This document shows positions 1 through 7,378 of a stretch of 64,000 bases of DNA, in pieces. The stretch comes from Bacteroidota bacterium (GTDB lineage: Bacteria > Bacteroidota > Bacteroidia > Bacteroidales > Lentimicrobiaceae): assembly GCA_023417935.1 (NCBI GenBank), contig JAEZDY010000014.1:62001-126000 (forward strand). Direction: 5' to 3'. The notes under the pieces were generated by a model, which saw only the letters and a list, made by a program, of their open reading frames with translations, searched no databases and had not been told where the DNA came from. The position numbers and the translations under genes are program-made. Each line of letters starts with the position of its first letter. Position 1 is the stretch's first letter.

Positions 1-1117
1 CTCTGGCATACAGCCATTTGGATATGTGATTTCGGTATACATGGTATTCGAATGAACTGTCGGGGATTTCAAATATAATCTGTTGTAACGTTTTGAGGTC
101 AGCAGCCCTATGTACTTCTTTCTTGGTAATAGGGTCAACAAAAACAAAATCGCCAAATGCGAAGAATTGAATAATGAAATTTCGAAGTTCATGTGAAAGT
201 GTTGGTGATTGCTTATGAATGAATCCAACATGCAGATCACTTGCAGTATTCACTCGTGAGAAATCTGATGACTGCATCAACATAGGTATGAATTCATCTG
301 TCGCCTTTACTTTCTTTATAAAACTTATGCCTGCTTCCGGATCGTCTATTCCGTTTCGTTTAAAGGACACATCGGTTATAATGCCTATCAGGTTGTTTTT
401 ATACTGGTCGTAATATGCTTGAGCCTGTTCATAATTTGTAGCCAATAGTATTTTGGGCCTGCCCCGCATTCTGAGCATCATCTGGTGTTCATTAAGCCCT
501 TCAGTCATAAATGACTTGGATTGCTTAAAAATGATCTTGTAAATGTTTGGCAGGTAACTTGAATAGAACCTGATGGAGTCTTCGATAAGCAGGATAGCCT
601 GTACTCCAACAGTTTTTATATCATACTCGGCATTCATCTGGTCCTCAATCAACTTAATGATAGCCAAAAGAAGATCAGCATTACCTAACCAACAGAATAC
701 ATAATTAATGGATGATAGATCCTCACTGGCTATTGTCAATGTTACTTCGCGCGAGAAAGATGTAAGTACTACTAGCGGAACGTTACTATACTGAGCTTTC
801 AGACGACGGGCTACTTCAAATGTTTCACTCTTGCCCATGCTTAACATGGTGATGATAAGATCAATATTTTCAGTCTTCAGTACTGAAAGTGCCTCTTTTT
901 CTGATGATACCTGTATGAACTGAGGAGGATATCGCAAACTTAAAGCTACATATTCGTTAAAAATCTGCTCATCTATTCTGCCATCTCCTTCAAGAATAAA
1001 CGAATCATAATTGCTGGCAATGAGCAATACTTTGTATATGCGTCTTCGCATTAGACTATGAAAGGCTGTGTCGTCAAAATAAAAGCGTGAAAGAAGTGCG
1101 TATGGGGAAACTTTCAT
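1..1117 (-). CDS. PEP synthase / pyruvate phosphate dikinase-like protein, N-terminal part (runs off the left edge)
   Basis: The minus strand is open from ATG at 1117 to the window edge, giving 372 residues of an incomplete protein. It begins MKVSPYALLSRFYFDDTAFH and contains a response-regulator-like stretch (LIITMLSMGKSETFEVARRL, followed by VPLVVLTSF). The last visible part (FGDFVFVDPITKKEVHRA, then YHVYRNHISKWLYAR) resembles the linker that precedes the ATP-grasp part in the roughly 1000-residue Bacteroidota proteins annotated as phosphoenolpyruvate synthase. That assignment rests on family memory; the PEP/pyruvate-binding and phosphohistidine domains lie outside the window, so catalytic residues cannot be checked. 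A TANNTTTG element sits just upstream of the start. The gene is divergent from the C-S lyase gene at 1251. Presumed cytoplasmic. Confidence 0.7.
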   Translation of the reverse strand, partial: MKVSPYALLSRFYFDDTAFHSLMRRRIYKVLLIASNYDSFILEGDGRIDEQIFNEYVALSLRYPPQFIQVSSEKEALSVLKTENIDLIITMLSMGKSETFEVARRLKAQYSNVPLVVLTSFSREVTLTIASEDLSSINYVFCWLGNADLLLAIIKLIEDQMNAEYDIKTVGVQAILLIEDSIRFYSSYLPNIYKIIFKQSKSFMTEGLNEHQMMLRMRGRPKILLATNYEQAQAYYDQYKNNLIGIITDVSFKRNGIDDPEAGISFIKKVKATDEFIPMLMQSSDFSRVNTASDLHVGFIHKQSPTLSHELRNFIIQFFAFGDFVFVDPITKKEVHRAADLKTLQQIIFEIPDSSFEYHVYRNHISKWLYAR

Positions 1118-1133
1118 TTTCTGTTGTTTATTA

Positions 1134-1141
1134 CAAATTTA
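1134..1141 (-). promoter_or_regulatory. Bacteroidota -7 promoter element for the PEP-synthase-like gene
   Basis: The minus strand reads TAAATTTG, an exact match to the TANNTTTG -7 consensus. It lies 17 bases upstream of the ATG at 1117, so the predicted leader is about 10 nt. No clear TTTG -33 box was found. Confidence 0.45.
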
Positions 1142-1250
1142 AGATAAATCAAGTCAATTGAGGAAAATTAAGAACTTTGTAGTCCTATTTTATTTGCCCG
1201 GTATTATTAAATGGATGACTATCGATTAAAAATTAAGTTATTACCTCCTG

Positions 1251-2441
1251 ATGAAATACAATTTTGATGAGATTATAGAACGCAGTAACACTGCAAGTGT
1301 TAAGTATGATTTGCGTAAAATGTTTTTTGGTACCGAGGAGGTTATTCCGATGTGGGTTGCCGACATGGATTTTGAAACTCCTCCTTTTGTGATGAATGCA
1401 ATTAAGGAAAGGGCTAAGCATCCAATTCTGGGATATTCAATCAGACCACCGGAATACTATGAGGCAATTGTTAACTGGGTAATGCGTCGCCATGATTGGA
1501 ATATTAAGCCAGAATGGATTTGCTTTTCCCCAGGAATTGTACCTGCACTCAATCTAGCCGTTATGGCCTATACAAAACCAGGGGATCGCATAATAGTACA
1601 ACCACCTGTTTATTTCCCCTTTTTCAGTGCTGTAAGTAGCAACAAGCGTGTATTAAGCTACAATCAACTGCAAATGGTGAATGGCAGATACCAAATGGAC
1701 TATGCAGGACTTGAGAAACTTTGCAAAAAGGGTGCTGCAATGATAATCATCAGTAATCCTCATAACCCCGGTGGTAACGCATGGAGGGCGGATGAATTAA
1801 AGTGTATGTCTGATATCTGCTTGAAGTATGATGTACTAATGGTGTCAGATGAGATTCATGCTGATCTGGTAAATGTTGGATTTAAGCATACAGTCCTTTC
1901 ATCTCTTGGTGATGCTATTGCCCGGAAAACCATCACGATGATATCTGCAAGTAAAACCTTTAACCTTGCCGCATTATCAACTGCTTCAGTAATAATATCT
2001 GACAAGAAATTGCGTGTGAGTTTCAACAATGTTGTTCAGAAACTGCATGTTGATATGGGTAATGTATTTGGCACTACTGCTGCAATGGCTGCATATAATG
2101 AGGGCGATGAGTGGCTGGAACAATTGCTCAAATATATAAACGATAACATCAATTTTCTTGGTGAAACACTGAAAAGGGAAATACCTGAAATAAAAATGAT
2201 TCATCCAGAAGCTACATACATGGCATGGCTTGATTGCTCAGCTCTCAATTTAAACGACAAAGATCTTAGTGATTTCTTTATAAAGGAAGCTGGACTTGGG
2301 CTAAATGCCGGTATTCAGTTTGGTAAAGGTGGTAGTTTATATATGCGAATTAACCTGGCTTGCCCTAGATCACTGCTAGTACAGGCTCTCGAACAGCTAA
2401 AGACTGCGATTGAAAAGCATAGAAGCCGTATTGCTACTTAA
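1251..2441 (+). CDS. MalY/PatB-family PLP-dependent C-S lyase / aminotransferase
   Basis: A 396-residue fold-type I PLP enzyme of the MalY/PatB (cystathionine beta-lyase-like) group, expected to cleave C-S bonds of cystathionine or cysteine, or to transaminate. The family start motif MWVADMDFETPP is at residues 34-45, the substrate and cofactor region GYSIRPPEYY at 61-70, NPHNPGGNAW at 169-178 and VSDEIHADL at 198-206. The Schiff-base lysine is K235 in SASKTFNLA. Length is normal for the family (about 390). The start is ATG with no Shine-Dalgarno. It is monocistronic, with divergent and convergent neighbours. The exact substrate cannot be read from sequence. Cytoplasmic. Confidence 0.88.
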   Translation: MKYNFDEIIERSNTASVKYDLRKMFFGTEEVIPMWVADMDFETPPFVMNAIKERAKHPILGYSIRPPEYYEAIVNWVMRRHDWNIKPEWICFSPGIVPALNLAVMAYTKPGDRIIVQPPVYFPFFSAVSSNKRVLSYNQLQMVNGRYQMDYAGLEKLCKKGAAMIIISNPHNPGGNAWRADELKCMSDICLKYDVLMVSDEIHADLVNVGFKHTVLSSLGDAIARKTITMISASKTFNLAALSTASVIISDKKLRVSFNNVVQKLHVDMGNVFGTTAAMAAYNEGDEWLEQLLKYINDNINFLGETLKREIPEIKMIHPEATYMAWLDCSALNLNDKDLSDFFIKEAGLGLNAGIQFGKGGSLYMRINLACPRSLLVQALEQLKTAIEKHRSRIAT

Positions 2442-2463
2442 AACGGATAAAACCGAAATCAAG

Positions 2464-2573
2464 GACCAGTTACCACTAACTCATTAACGGATAACAATAT
2501 TTTAGAGATCAGTTACCACTAACTTCATTATCGGATAACAATACTTTAAAGATCAATTGCCGCTAACTTCAGA
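2464..2573. repeat. 43-44 bp direct tandem repeat (about 2.5 copies) overlapping a gene end
   Basis: Units start at 2464 (43 bp), 2507 (44 bp) and 2551 (partial, about 23 bp). Each carries a GATCAGTTACCACTAACTTC-like segment; the first two also carry CGGATAACAATA. The third, partial unit includes the last codons and stop of the gene that ends at 2553 on the minus strand, so the other units look like duplicated copies of that gene's 3' end and trailer. Confidence 0.8.
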
Positions 2574-3062
2574 GATTATTACAGTATAATTCTTGCCGTA
2601 TTTTTTAGCGCATTTAGGACAAGTTGTATACCACATGTATGTTTTATTTGAGGTGAGTCCTTTCGATTTAACTGTTTTATTAAAATCACTCATCCACTTA
2701 TTTGAATCCTTGAAGGGTCCTTCGTACACTTTACTGTAATACGTTCCGCTTAAAGCGATATTCTCAGCATTGGGGATAGGTTTATTGACCTCAACATACA
2801 AGTCCATGTTCCATTGGCTTGTATGGTCGCTCAGGCTAAGCCAGTTTTTTGCTTCACCACCAGCAGCTTCAATTTTCTTCATCATTCTTGAAATAACCTT
2901 TCCAAAACCAAAAGGAATGTAGAAAAAGGTATGTACTTTGTCGCGGATAAATTGCTTATTATCCCACATAATTACCTTATCATCCCAAGGCATGGGCTCA
3001 AAAGGAGGACAGCACTCCTGTTCATTTACTATCGTCTTTTTTTGTAAAGTTTGTGTTTCCAT
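2553..3062 (-). CDS. GyrI-like (effector-binding-domain-like) small protein
   Basis: A 169-residue soluble protein without signal peptide. The central pattern ALSGTYYSKVYEGPFKDSNK followed by W and a KSKG turn resembles GyrI-like/SOUL small-molecule-binding folds, in which a Tyr-x-Gly-Pro-[FY] motif is followed by a helix with W. The C-terminus carries a CPKC pair (residues 149-152, in WYTTCPKCAKKYG) that could bind a metal or form a disulfide; related Bacteroidota and archaeal proteins are mostly annotated as hypothetical. Start is ATG at 3062, below a TAACTTTG -7 element and an 11-bp palindrome that may be its operator. The last six codons lie in a tandem repeat that continues downstream. 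The ligand is unknown and the fold assignment is an inference. Confidence 0.6.
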   Translation of the reverse strand: METQTLQKKTIVNEQECCPPFEPMPWDDKVIMWDNKQFIRDKVHTFFYIPFGFGKVISRMMKKIEAAGGEAKNWLSLSDHTSQWNMDLYVEVNKPIPNAENIALSGTYYSKVYEGPFKDSNKWMSDFNKTVKSKGLTSNKTYMWYTTCPKCAKKYGKNYTVIISEVSGN

Positions 3063-3082
3063 CTTGGATGTGATTTTCTATA

Positions 3083-3090
3083 CAAAGTTA
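3083..3090 (-). promoter_or_regulatory. Bacteroidota -7 promoter element for the GyrI-like gene
   Basis: The minus strand reads TAACTTTG (TANNTTTG). It is 21 bases upstream of the ATG at 3062. A TTG about 20 bases further upstream, inside the palindrome at 3097-3122, could act as the -33 box. Confidence 0.5.
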
Positions 3091-3096
3091 ACTATC

Positions 3097-3122
3097 ACTC
3101 AGTGATTTTACAATCACTGAGT
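3097..3122. promoter_or_regulatory. Perfect 11-bp inverted repeat, candidate operator (or weak terminator)
   Basis: ACTCAGTGATT (3097-3107), a four-base loop, then AATCACTGAGT (3112-3122), a perfect palindrome. It lies between the end of the GH25 gene (3128) and the promoter of the GyrI-like gene, overlapping the expected -33 region. No T-run follows on the minus strand, which argues against a plain intrinsic terminator for the GH25 gene. Confidence 0.6.
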
Positions 3123-3127
3123 TGCTA

Positions 3128-3955
3128 TTATTTTATGCACAACTCCATTAGATCAGCTACATCACCATTGAAGACATTCAGGTCAACAGGTTTATCTATG
3201 CCTCTAACAGTTGCACAGTCACTATGCTGCCAAAATAACCAGTCGCGGTGATCCATTCTTGGTTTATCCTTATAATAATGTGCAATCCATAAAGGATAAT
3301 CCTCAAAGTCATCTTTGAGGTATTTATCATAGAATGTGGGATTGGTATAAATGATAGGTTTAACCTTATAATGTCTCTCTATTATATCGCACCATTCCTT
3401 GCAACCTTTAACAATTTCTGCTTTCGATTTTCCTTTTGAGACTTCAATATCAAGCACAGGAGGAAGATCACCAGGGGAGAGGTCAACTGCCCTTATGAAA
3501 TTCTCTGCCTGTTTCTTTGCATCGCGTGAAGGATAATAAAAGTGATATGCTCCCCTTATAAGTTTAGCTTCCTTACTCCTTTGCCAATTCTTTGTGAAAT
3601 GACGATCCTGACGAGTGATTCCTTCAGTAGCTTTAATAAATGCAAAGTTGATTTTAATGCCTTTAACATCTATGGCTGCAACTTCATCCCAGTTAATGAT
3701 CTTTTGGTGGTGAGAGATGTCAATTCCATGAACCATATAACCTCTTGGAATAGCAATTCCAAAATTCAGGTAATTATTGTGTTGTGAGGCTTGAGTCAGA
3801 GAGAATCCATAGCTGGCAAATAGTTTCAGTGAATTAAATGCCCAAGGGGCAACCAGAATTAAAAAGAGGATGAAGATTCCCGTATATAGAACCTTCCTGT
3901 ACGAAAGCTTGTATTTTTTCTTACTTATTTTACTCGCGACAACTGTCATATCCAT
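3128..3955 (-). CDS. Membrane-anchored GH25 muramidase (lysozyme-like)
   Basis: A 275-residue protein with a basic N-terminus and one hydrophobic segment at about 22-42 (signal anchor), followed by a glycoside hydrolase family 25 domain at about 75-272. Family hallmarks are GIDISHH (D79), FIKATEG at 106-112, GAYHFYYP at 135-142 and VLDIEV with the acidic pair D169 and E171; IIYTNPTFYD and PLWIAHY follow. GH25 enzymes cut the beta-1,4 link between N-acetylmuramic acid and N-acetylglucosamine in peptidoglycan, so a periplasmic role in wall remodelling is expected. Its start lies 18 bases after the end of the amylase gene on the same strand, so the two are probably cotranscribed. The next Met (codon 3) is an equally possible start. 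Confidence 0.88.
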   Translation of the reverse strand: MDMTVVASKISKKKYKLSYRKVLYTGIFILFLILVAPWAFNSLKLFASYGFSLTQASQHNNYLNFGIAIPRGYMVHGIDISHHQKIINWDEVAAIDVKGIKINFAFIKATEGITRQDRHFTKNWQRSKEAKLIRGAYHFYYPSRDAKKQAENFIRAVDLSPGDLPPVLDIEVSKGKSKAEIVKGCKEWCDIIERHYKVKPIIYTNPTFYDKYLKDDFEDYPLWIAHYYKDKPRMDHRDWLFWQHSDCATVRGIDKPVDLNVFNGDVADLMELCIK

Positions 3956-3973
3956 TGATAACTAAATACTGAA

Positions 3974-5854
3974 TCACTTTCGGTTTTCAAGCTCAATGAT
4001 CAGTGCTTGCCTGGGTTCTAATAGTATGTTGTTTCTAAAAGTAAAGTTCTTCCCTGTAATTATATTCTTGCCATATCGTGCTCCTTTTAGACCTTCAACA
4101 AAACGGCTCGTATCAATTGCCTGAGATCCTTCGTTGTTGTTGAGCATAATCATCACCCTTTTATCTTCCCATTCCCTAAAGTAAACATACACACCATCCT
4201 GCGGGATATAATGCTTAAGTGATCCTTTGGTGACTGCATCATTTGTAATGCGCCATTTAAGAATTGTTTGCAGATACCTGAATGCCTCTTCCTGCTGTGA
4301 AGAACGGCCTGCGGAAGTAAATAGGTTGACACTGTCAGATGCCCACCCACCAGGGAAATCTTTTCTAATGTCCCCATGTCCTTTATGTTCTTCACCTTCC
4401 ATTAAATACTCGGTACCATAATAAATCATAGGTATACCTCGTGTGGTGAGCAAAAAGGCCATTGCTAGCTTAAATGCATTAACATCCTTTTTTACGGAAG
4501 TGAAGAATCTGTTCAGGTCATGATTATCAGCAAATATGAGGTTGTAGTCAGGATTAGCATATAGGAAATCCTGGGCAAGTACATAATATAAACGCGCCAT
4601 CCCTTCAGTCCATCCTTCAGGCTCAGTAAATGCTTTTGTTATTGCATTATACATTGGGAAATCTGTGACACTTGGAATGTTAGAATTATACCCTTCACCA
4701 AACTGTGAGTCTTTTTGGTAGTACGAGGTCATACTTTCCCTCTGCATCCATGCTTCACCTACAATGTTAAATTCAGGATATTCCTCGAAAACGCGTCGAG
4801 CCCATTCTGCTATTATTTCTTTGTACGGATATGGCTGTGTGTCCATTCTGATGCCATCAATACCTGAATACTCTATCCACCAAATGCTATTCTGAATAAG
4901 ATAGTTGCTTACTAATGGATTTCGTTGATCAAGATCAGGCATATTCTGATCAAACCATCCCTGAAGCATCAGGTTTTTATCGTATTCTGTTGCATAAGGA
5001 TCGGTAAGTGATTCAGCACGAAAGTTTGAACGGGTGTATGTAGGGAATTCATGTATCCAACCTTTCATGGGTAAATCTTTTATAAACCAATGGTTGATGC
5101 CACAATGGTTAAAAATCATATCCATTATTACTTTCAAGCCTTTGTTGTGAGCTGTTGAAACGAGCTTTATATAATCCTCATTACTACCAAATCTTGGATC
5201 AATTTTATAGAAATCAGTAATAGCATATCCATGATAAGTATACGCTTCATTGTTGTTTTCAAGCAAAGGGTTGATCCATAGGGCTGTTACTCCAAGATCT
5301 TTAAGATAATCAAGGTTATTGGAAATGCCTGCAATGTCACCACCATGACGACCGCTTGGGTTGCTTCTGTCAGCTTTTTCCAACATTGACGGATGACTAT
5401 CATTATCAGGATTACCATTTGCAAAGCGATCAGGCATTAGAAGGTAAATAACATCTGAGGGATCAAAACCTTTTTGCGCTGTAGATGAACTATCGCGTTC
5501 TAATAGCTCGTAATCATAGGTGTATGAAGTTTTTCCTCCTTTTTTAAAATTGATTTCAAACTTCCCGGGCTTAATGTCCTTTTCCATTAAAAGGTCAATA
5601 AACAAGTAATTTGGGTTTTCAACTTTTTGCACTCGTTCTAATGTAATTCCCTTGTGATCTATATCAACTTCTAAGGAGGAGATGTCAGTCCCATATACTA
5701 GTAATTGAAGATTGGGATTTTGCATTCCAGCCCACCAGAAAGGGGGCTCAATCTTCAAATTCCCAGGTTCTGCACATAAGGCAATAGTATGAAGAATTAA
5801 GAAAAATAGCGCAACAGCCGACCGTAGGATTGCTGTATGAAATTTAGATGTCAT
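3974..5854 (-). CDS. Exported GH13 alpha-amylase family enzyme (cyclomaltodextrinase/neopullulanase-like)
   Basis: A 626-residue protein with a signal peptide (hydrophobic core about 12-26; cleavage near residues 27-28, not a good lipobox). Residues about 33-118 form a beta-rich N-terminal module typical of cyclomaltodextrinases. The (beta/alpha)8 barrel starts near DVIYLLMPDRFANG (134-147). GH13 regions: DMIFNH (245-250), GIRMDTQPY with nucleophile D338, IVGEAWM with acid/base E367, and FADNHDLNRFF with D446. A C-terminal beta domain follows. Expected to cleave alpha-1,4 (possibly alpha-1,6) glucan bonds in the periplasm or at the surface. It precedes the GH25 gene by 18 bases; no SusC/SusD genes are nearby. 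Exact specificity is not readable. Confidence 0.9.
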   Translation of the reverse strand: MTSKFHTAILRSAVALFFLILHTIALCAEPGNLKIEPPFWWAGMQNPNLQLLVYGTDISSLEVDIDHKGITLERVQKVENPNYLFIDLLMEKDIKPGKFEINFKKGGKTSYTYDYELLERDSSSTAQKGFDPSDVIYLLMPDRFANGNPDNDSHPSMLEKADRSNPSGRHGGDIAGISNNLDYLKDLGVTALWINPLLENNNEAYTYHGYAITDFYKIDPRFGSNEDYIKLVSTAHNKGLKVIMDMIFNHCGINHWFIKDLPMKGWIHEFPTYTRSNFRAESLTDPYATEYDKNLMLQGWFDQNMPDLDQRNPLVSNYLIQNSIWWIEYSGIDGIRMDTQPYPYKEIIAEWARRVFEEYPEFNIVGEAWMQRESMTSYYQKDSQFGEGYNSNIPSVTDFPMYNAITKAFTEPEGWTEGMARLYYVLAQDFLYANPDYNLIFADNHDLNRFFTSVKKDVNAFKLAMAFLLTTRGIPMIYYGTEYLMEGEEHKGHGDIRKDFPGGWASDSVNLFTSAGRSSQQEEAFRYLQTILKWRITNDAVTKGSLKHYIPQDGVYVYFREWEDKRVMIMLNNNEGSQAIDTSRFVEGLKGARYGKNIITGKNFTFRNNILLEPRQALIIELENRK

Positions 5855-5968
5855 GTTAACTGCTTAAGTGTCAATGTTAAACCCCCTGATAAATCTACTA
5901 ATATGTCAAGTTAAAGCCCCTTAATGAAATAAAGACATTAAGTTTTATACCTTCAATAATAAGGTGCT

Positions 5969-5976
5969 CAAATTTA
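5969..5976 (-). promoter_or_regulatory. Bacteroidota -7 element, probably for the amylase-GH25 pair
   Basis: The minus strand reads TAAATTTG, about 115 bases upstream of the amylase ATG and just past the end of the protease gene at 5989. Confidence 0.35.
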
Positions 5977-5988
5977 CTAAAAAAGCCG

Positions 5989-7212
5989 TTAAATCAACCT
6001 TTTGAGCTTGAACTTAAAAGTCATTAATCTACCGTCACGGCTTATAACAAGCGTAACTGGTGTCCCGGGTCGGCTGCTGACTATAGCGTTCAATTCACCA
6101 AGGTTAAGTGAGAAAGCAGGTTTTTGGTTTACGCTCATCAGTATATCCCCCTGCTTCACCCCGGCTTGCTGGGCGGGTGATTCTTTTATTACCTCGCTAA
6201 CTTTAAAAATGTTAAAACCTACTGTAAGACTCTCAAAAGTGATTCCACTCATGTTATATTCAAATGGCTCCTTGAATTTCCTACCTCTTGTGAGTATCAA
6301 TCTGTTGTTTGTGTAATCAAACGATACCCTGAATCTGGATAATGCCGCAGAGCCGAGTGTGCCATGCCTGAAGTTCCTTGTAGCCTGGGTTCCTCCTATG
6401 TATTCTGAAGAAATAGAAGTAATTATATTGTCGAGACGTGAATTGCCAATCAATAGCCAACCTGACCTTACGAAGGCTCCTGAAATTATACCTCCAAGAC
6501 CTCTGCCGATTGTAGTTTCAAGTGATTTAAGTGGTTGGTATGTATCTGTTGAATCAGTTTCCAATAGAATTGGGTGATTAGCACCAGAGTCAATCATAAG
6601 CCATAAGTCGCGTATTTCCTTGGTGTCAAGTTCCAACCTTGCAGTCATATATGGCCTTCCCCGGAGAATATTAATTGGAATAACATCTGCATGCATAGGC
6701 AATTTGTAATTTTCAGGTCGGGTAAAGCGCAAGGTGTTAATATCATAATTTATTGTGACAACAAGGTTCCTGAACTTGTCCAGCCCAATAAGGCCGTGCA
6801 CTTTTGTACCAATAAATGCATCCAGTGAAAATTGATCCTCCTTCAATAAGATTAAATTTGAAGATATCGATTGCATTGATTTGTACCGTAGTTTAACCAA
6901 TGATGTGTAGCAAGCTTCTAGAGAAGTTGAAGTTCCTGGTGCAGTAAGTTTGAAATTACGTATACAAGCTGATTCGTAATAGTTAACGAGTGCCGGGTCT
7001 GTTAGGATTATTCCCTCAATTCCGCTATCTAATATAAGTTTGATTGGTATTGAATCCTCCAACATAAATTGAAGGACTACCATATTATCAAAGTTCTCAA
7101 AATTTGCACTTAATGTTTTCCTTCCTTCCGGAAGATCAAATGCGAAATTTTGGCCGGCAAGATTCTTTGAAAATATTAGAAGTATGATCAGGAGAATCCT
7201 TTGAGCTACCAT
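5989..7212 (-). CDS. Exported retropepsin-like aspartyl protease with C-terminal PDZ domain
   Basis: 407 residues when started at ATG 7212; a TTG six bases further upstream is less likely. A signal peptide (about 1-20) is followed by two retropepsin-type aspartate motifs, LILDSGIEG (D62) and LMIDSGANH (D208), each in its own beta-rich half, with GLIGLDKF and GTLGSAALSRF as the companion motifs. A PDZ domain spans about 326-406 (SPAQQAGVKQGDILMSVNQ). This architecture is frequent in Bacteroidota and is annotated as aspartyl protease family; a periplasmic protease or chaperone-like role is inferred. The second site reads DSGAN where DTGA/DSGA is usual, so activity looks possible. Divergent from the TreS-like gene at 7379, with 166 bases between. 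Confidence 0.85.
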   Translation of the reverse strand: MVAQRILLIILLIFSKNLAGQNFAFDLPEGRKTLSANFENFDNMVVLQFMLEDSIPIKLILDSGIEGIILTDPALVNYYESACIRNFKLTAPGTSTSLEACYTSLVKLRYKSMQSISSNLILLKEDQFSLDAFIGTKVHGLIGLDKFRNLVVTINYDINTLRFTRPENYKLPMHADVIPINILRGRPYMTARLELDTKEIRDLWLMIDSGANHPILLETDSTDTYQPLKSLETTIGRGLGGIISGAFVRSGWLLIGNSRLDNIITSISSEYIGGTQATRNFRHGTLGSAALSRFRVSFDYTNNRLILTRGRKFKEPFEYNMSGITFESLTVGFNIFKVSEVIKESPAQQAGVKQGDILMSVNQKPAFSLNLGELNAIVSSRPGTPVTLVISRDGRLMTFKFKLKRLI

Positions 7213-7331
7213 ATTCAAGTCTTCATAAGCTGTTACAAAGCATATTTAACAATACTAAACAAATATTGGCAGGAGCGTGTCAAGTACGAAGATAAAAAAC
7301 ATTCATCTCATCATGACATCATTTTTAGAAT

Positions 7332-7339
7332 TAAATTTG
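7332..7339 (+). promoter_or_regulatory. Bacteroidota -7 element for the TreS-like gene
   Basis: TAAATTTG, an exact TANNTTTG match, 39 bases before the ATG at 7379. No good -33 TTTG at the usual distance. Confidence 0.45.
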
Positions 7340-7378
7340 CAAAAGCAGCACAAGCTCAGAAAATAATTATAATAGTTT

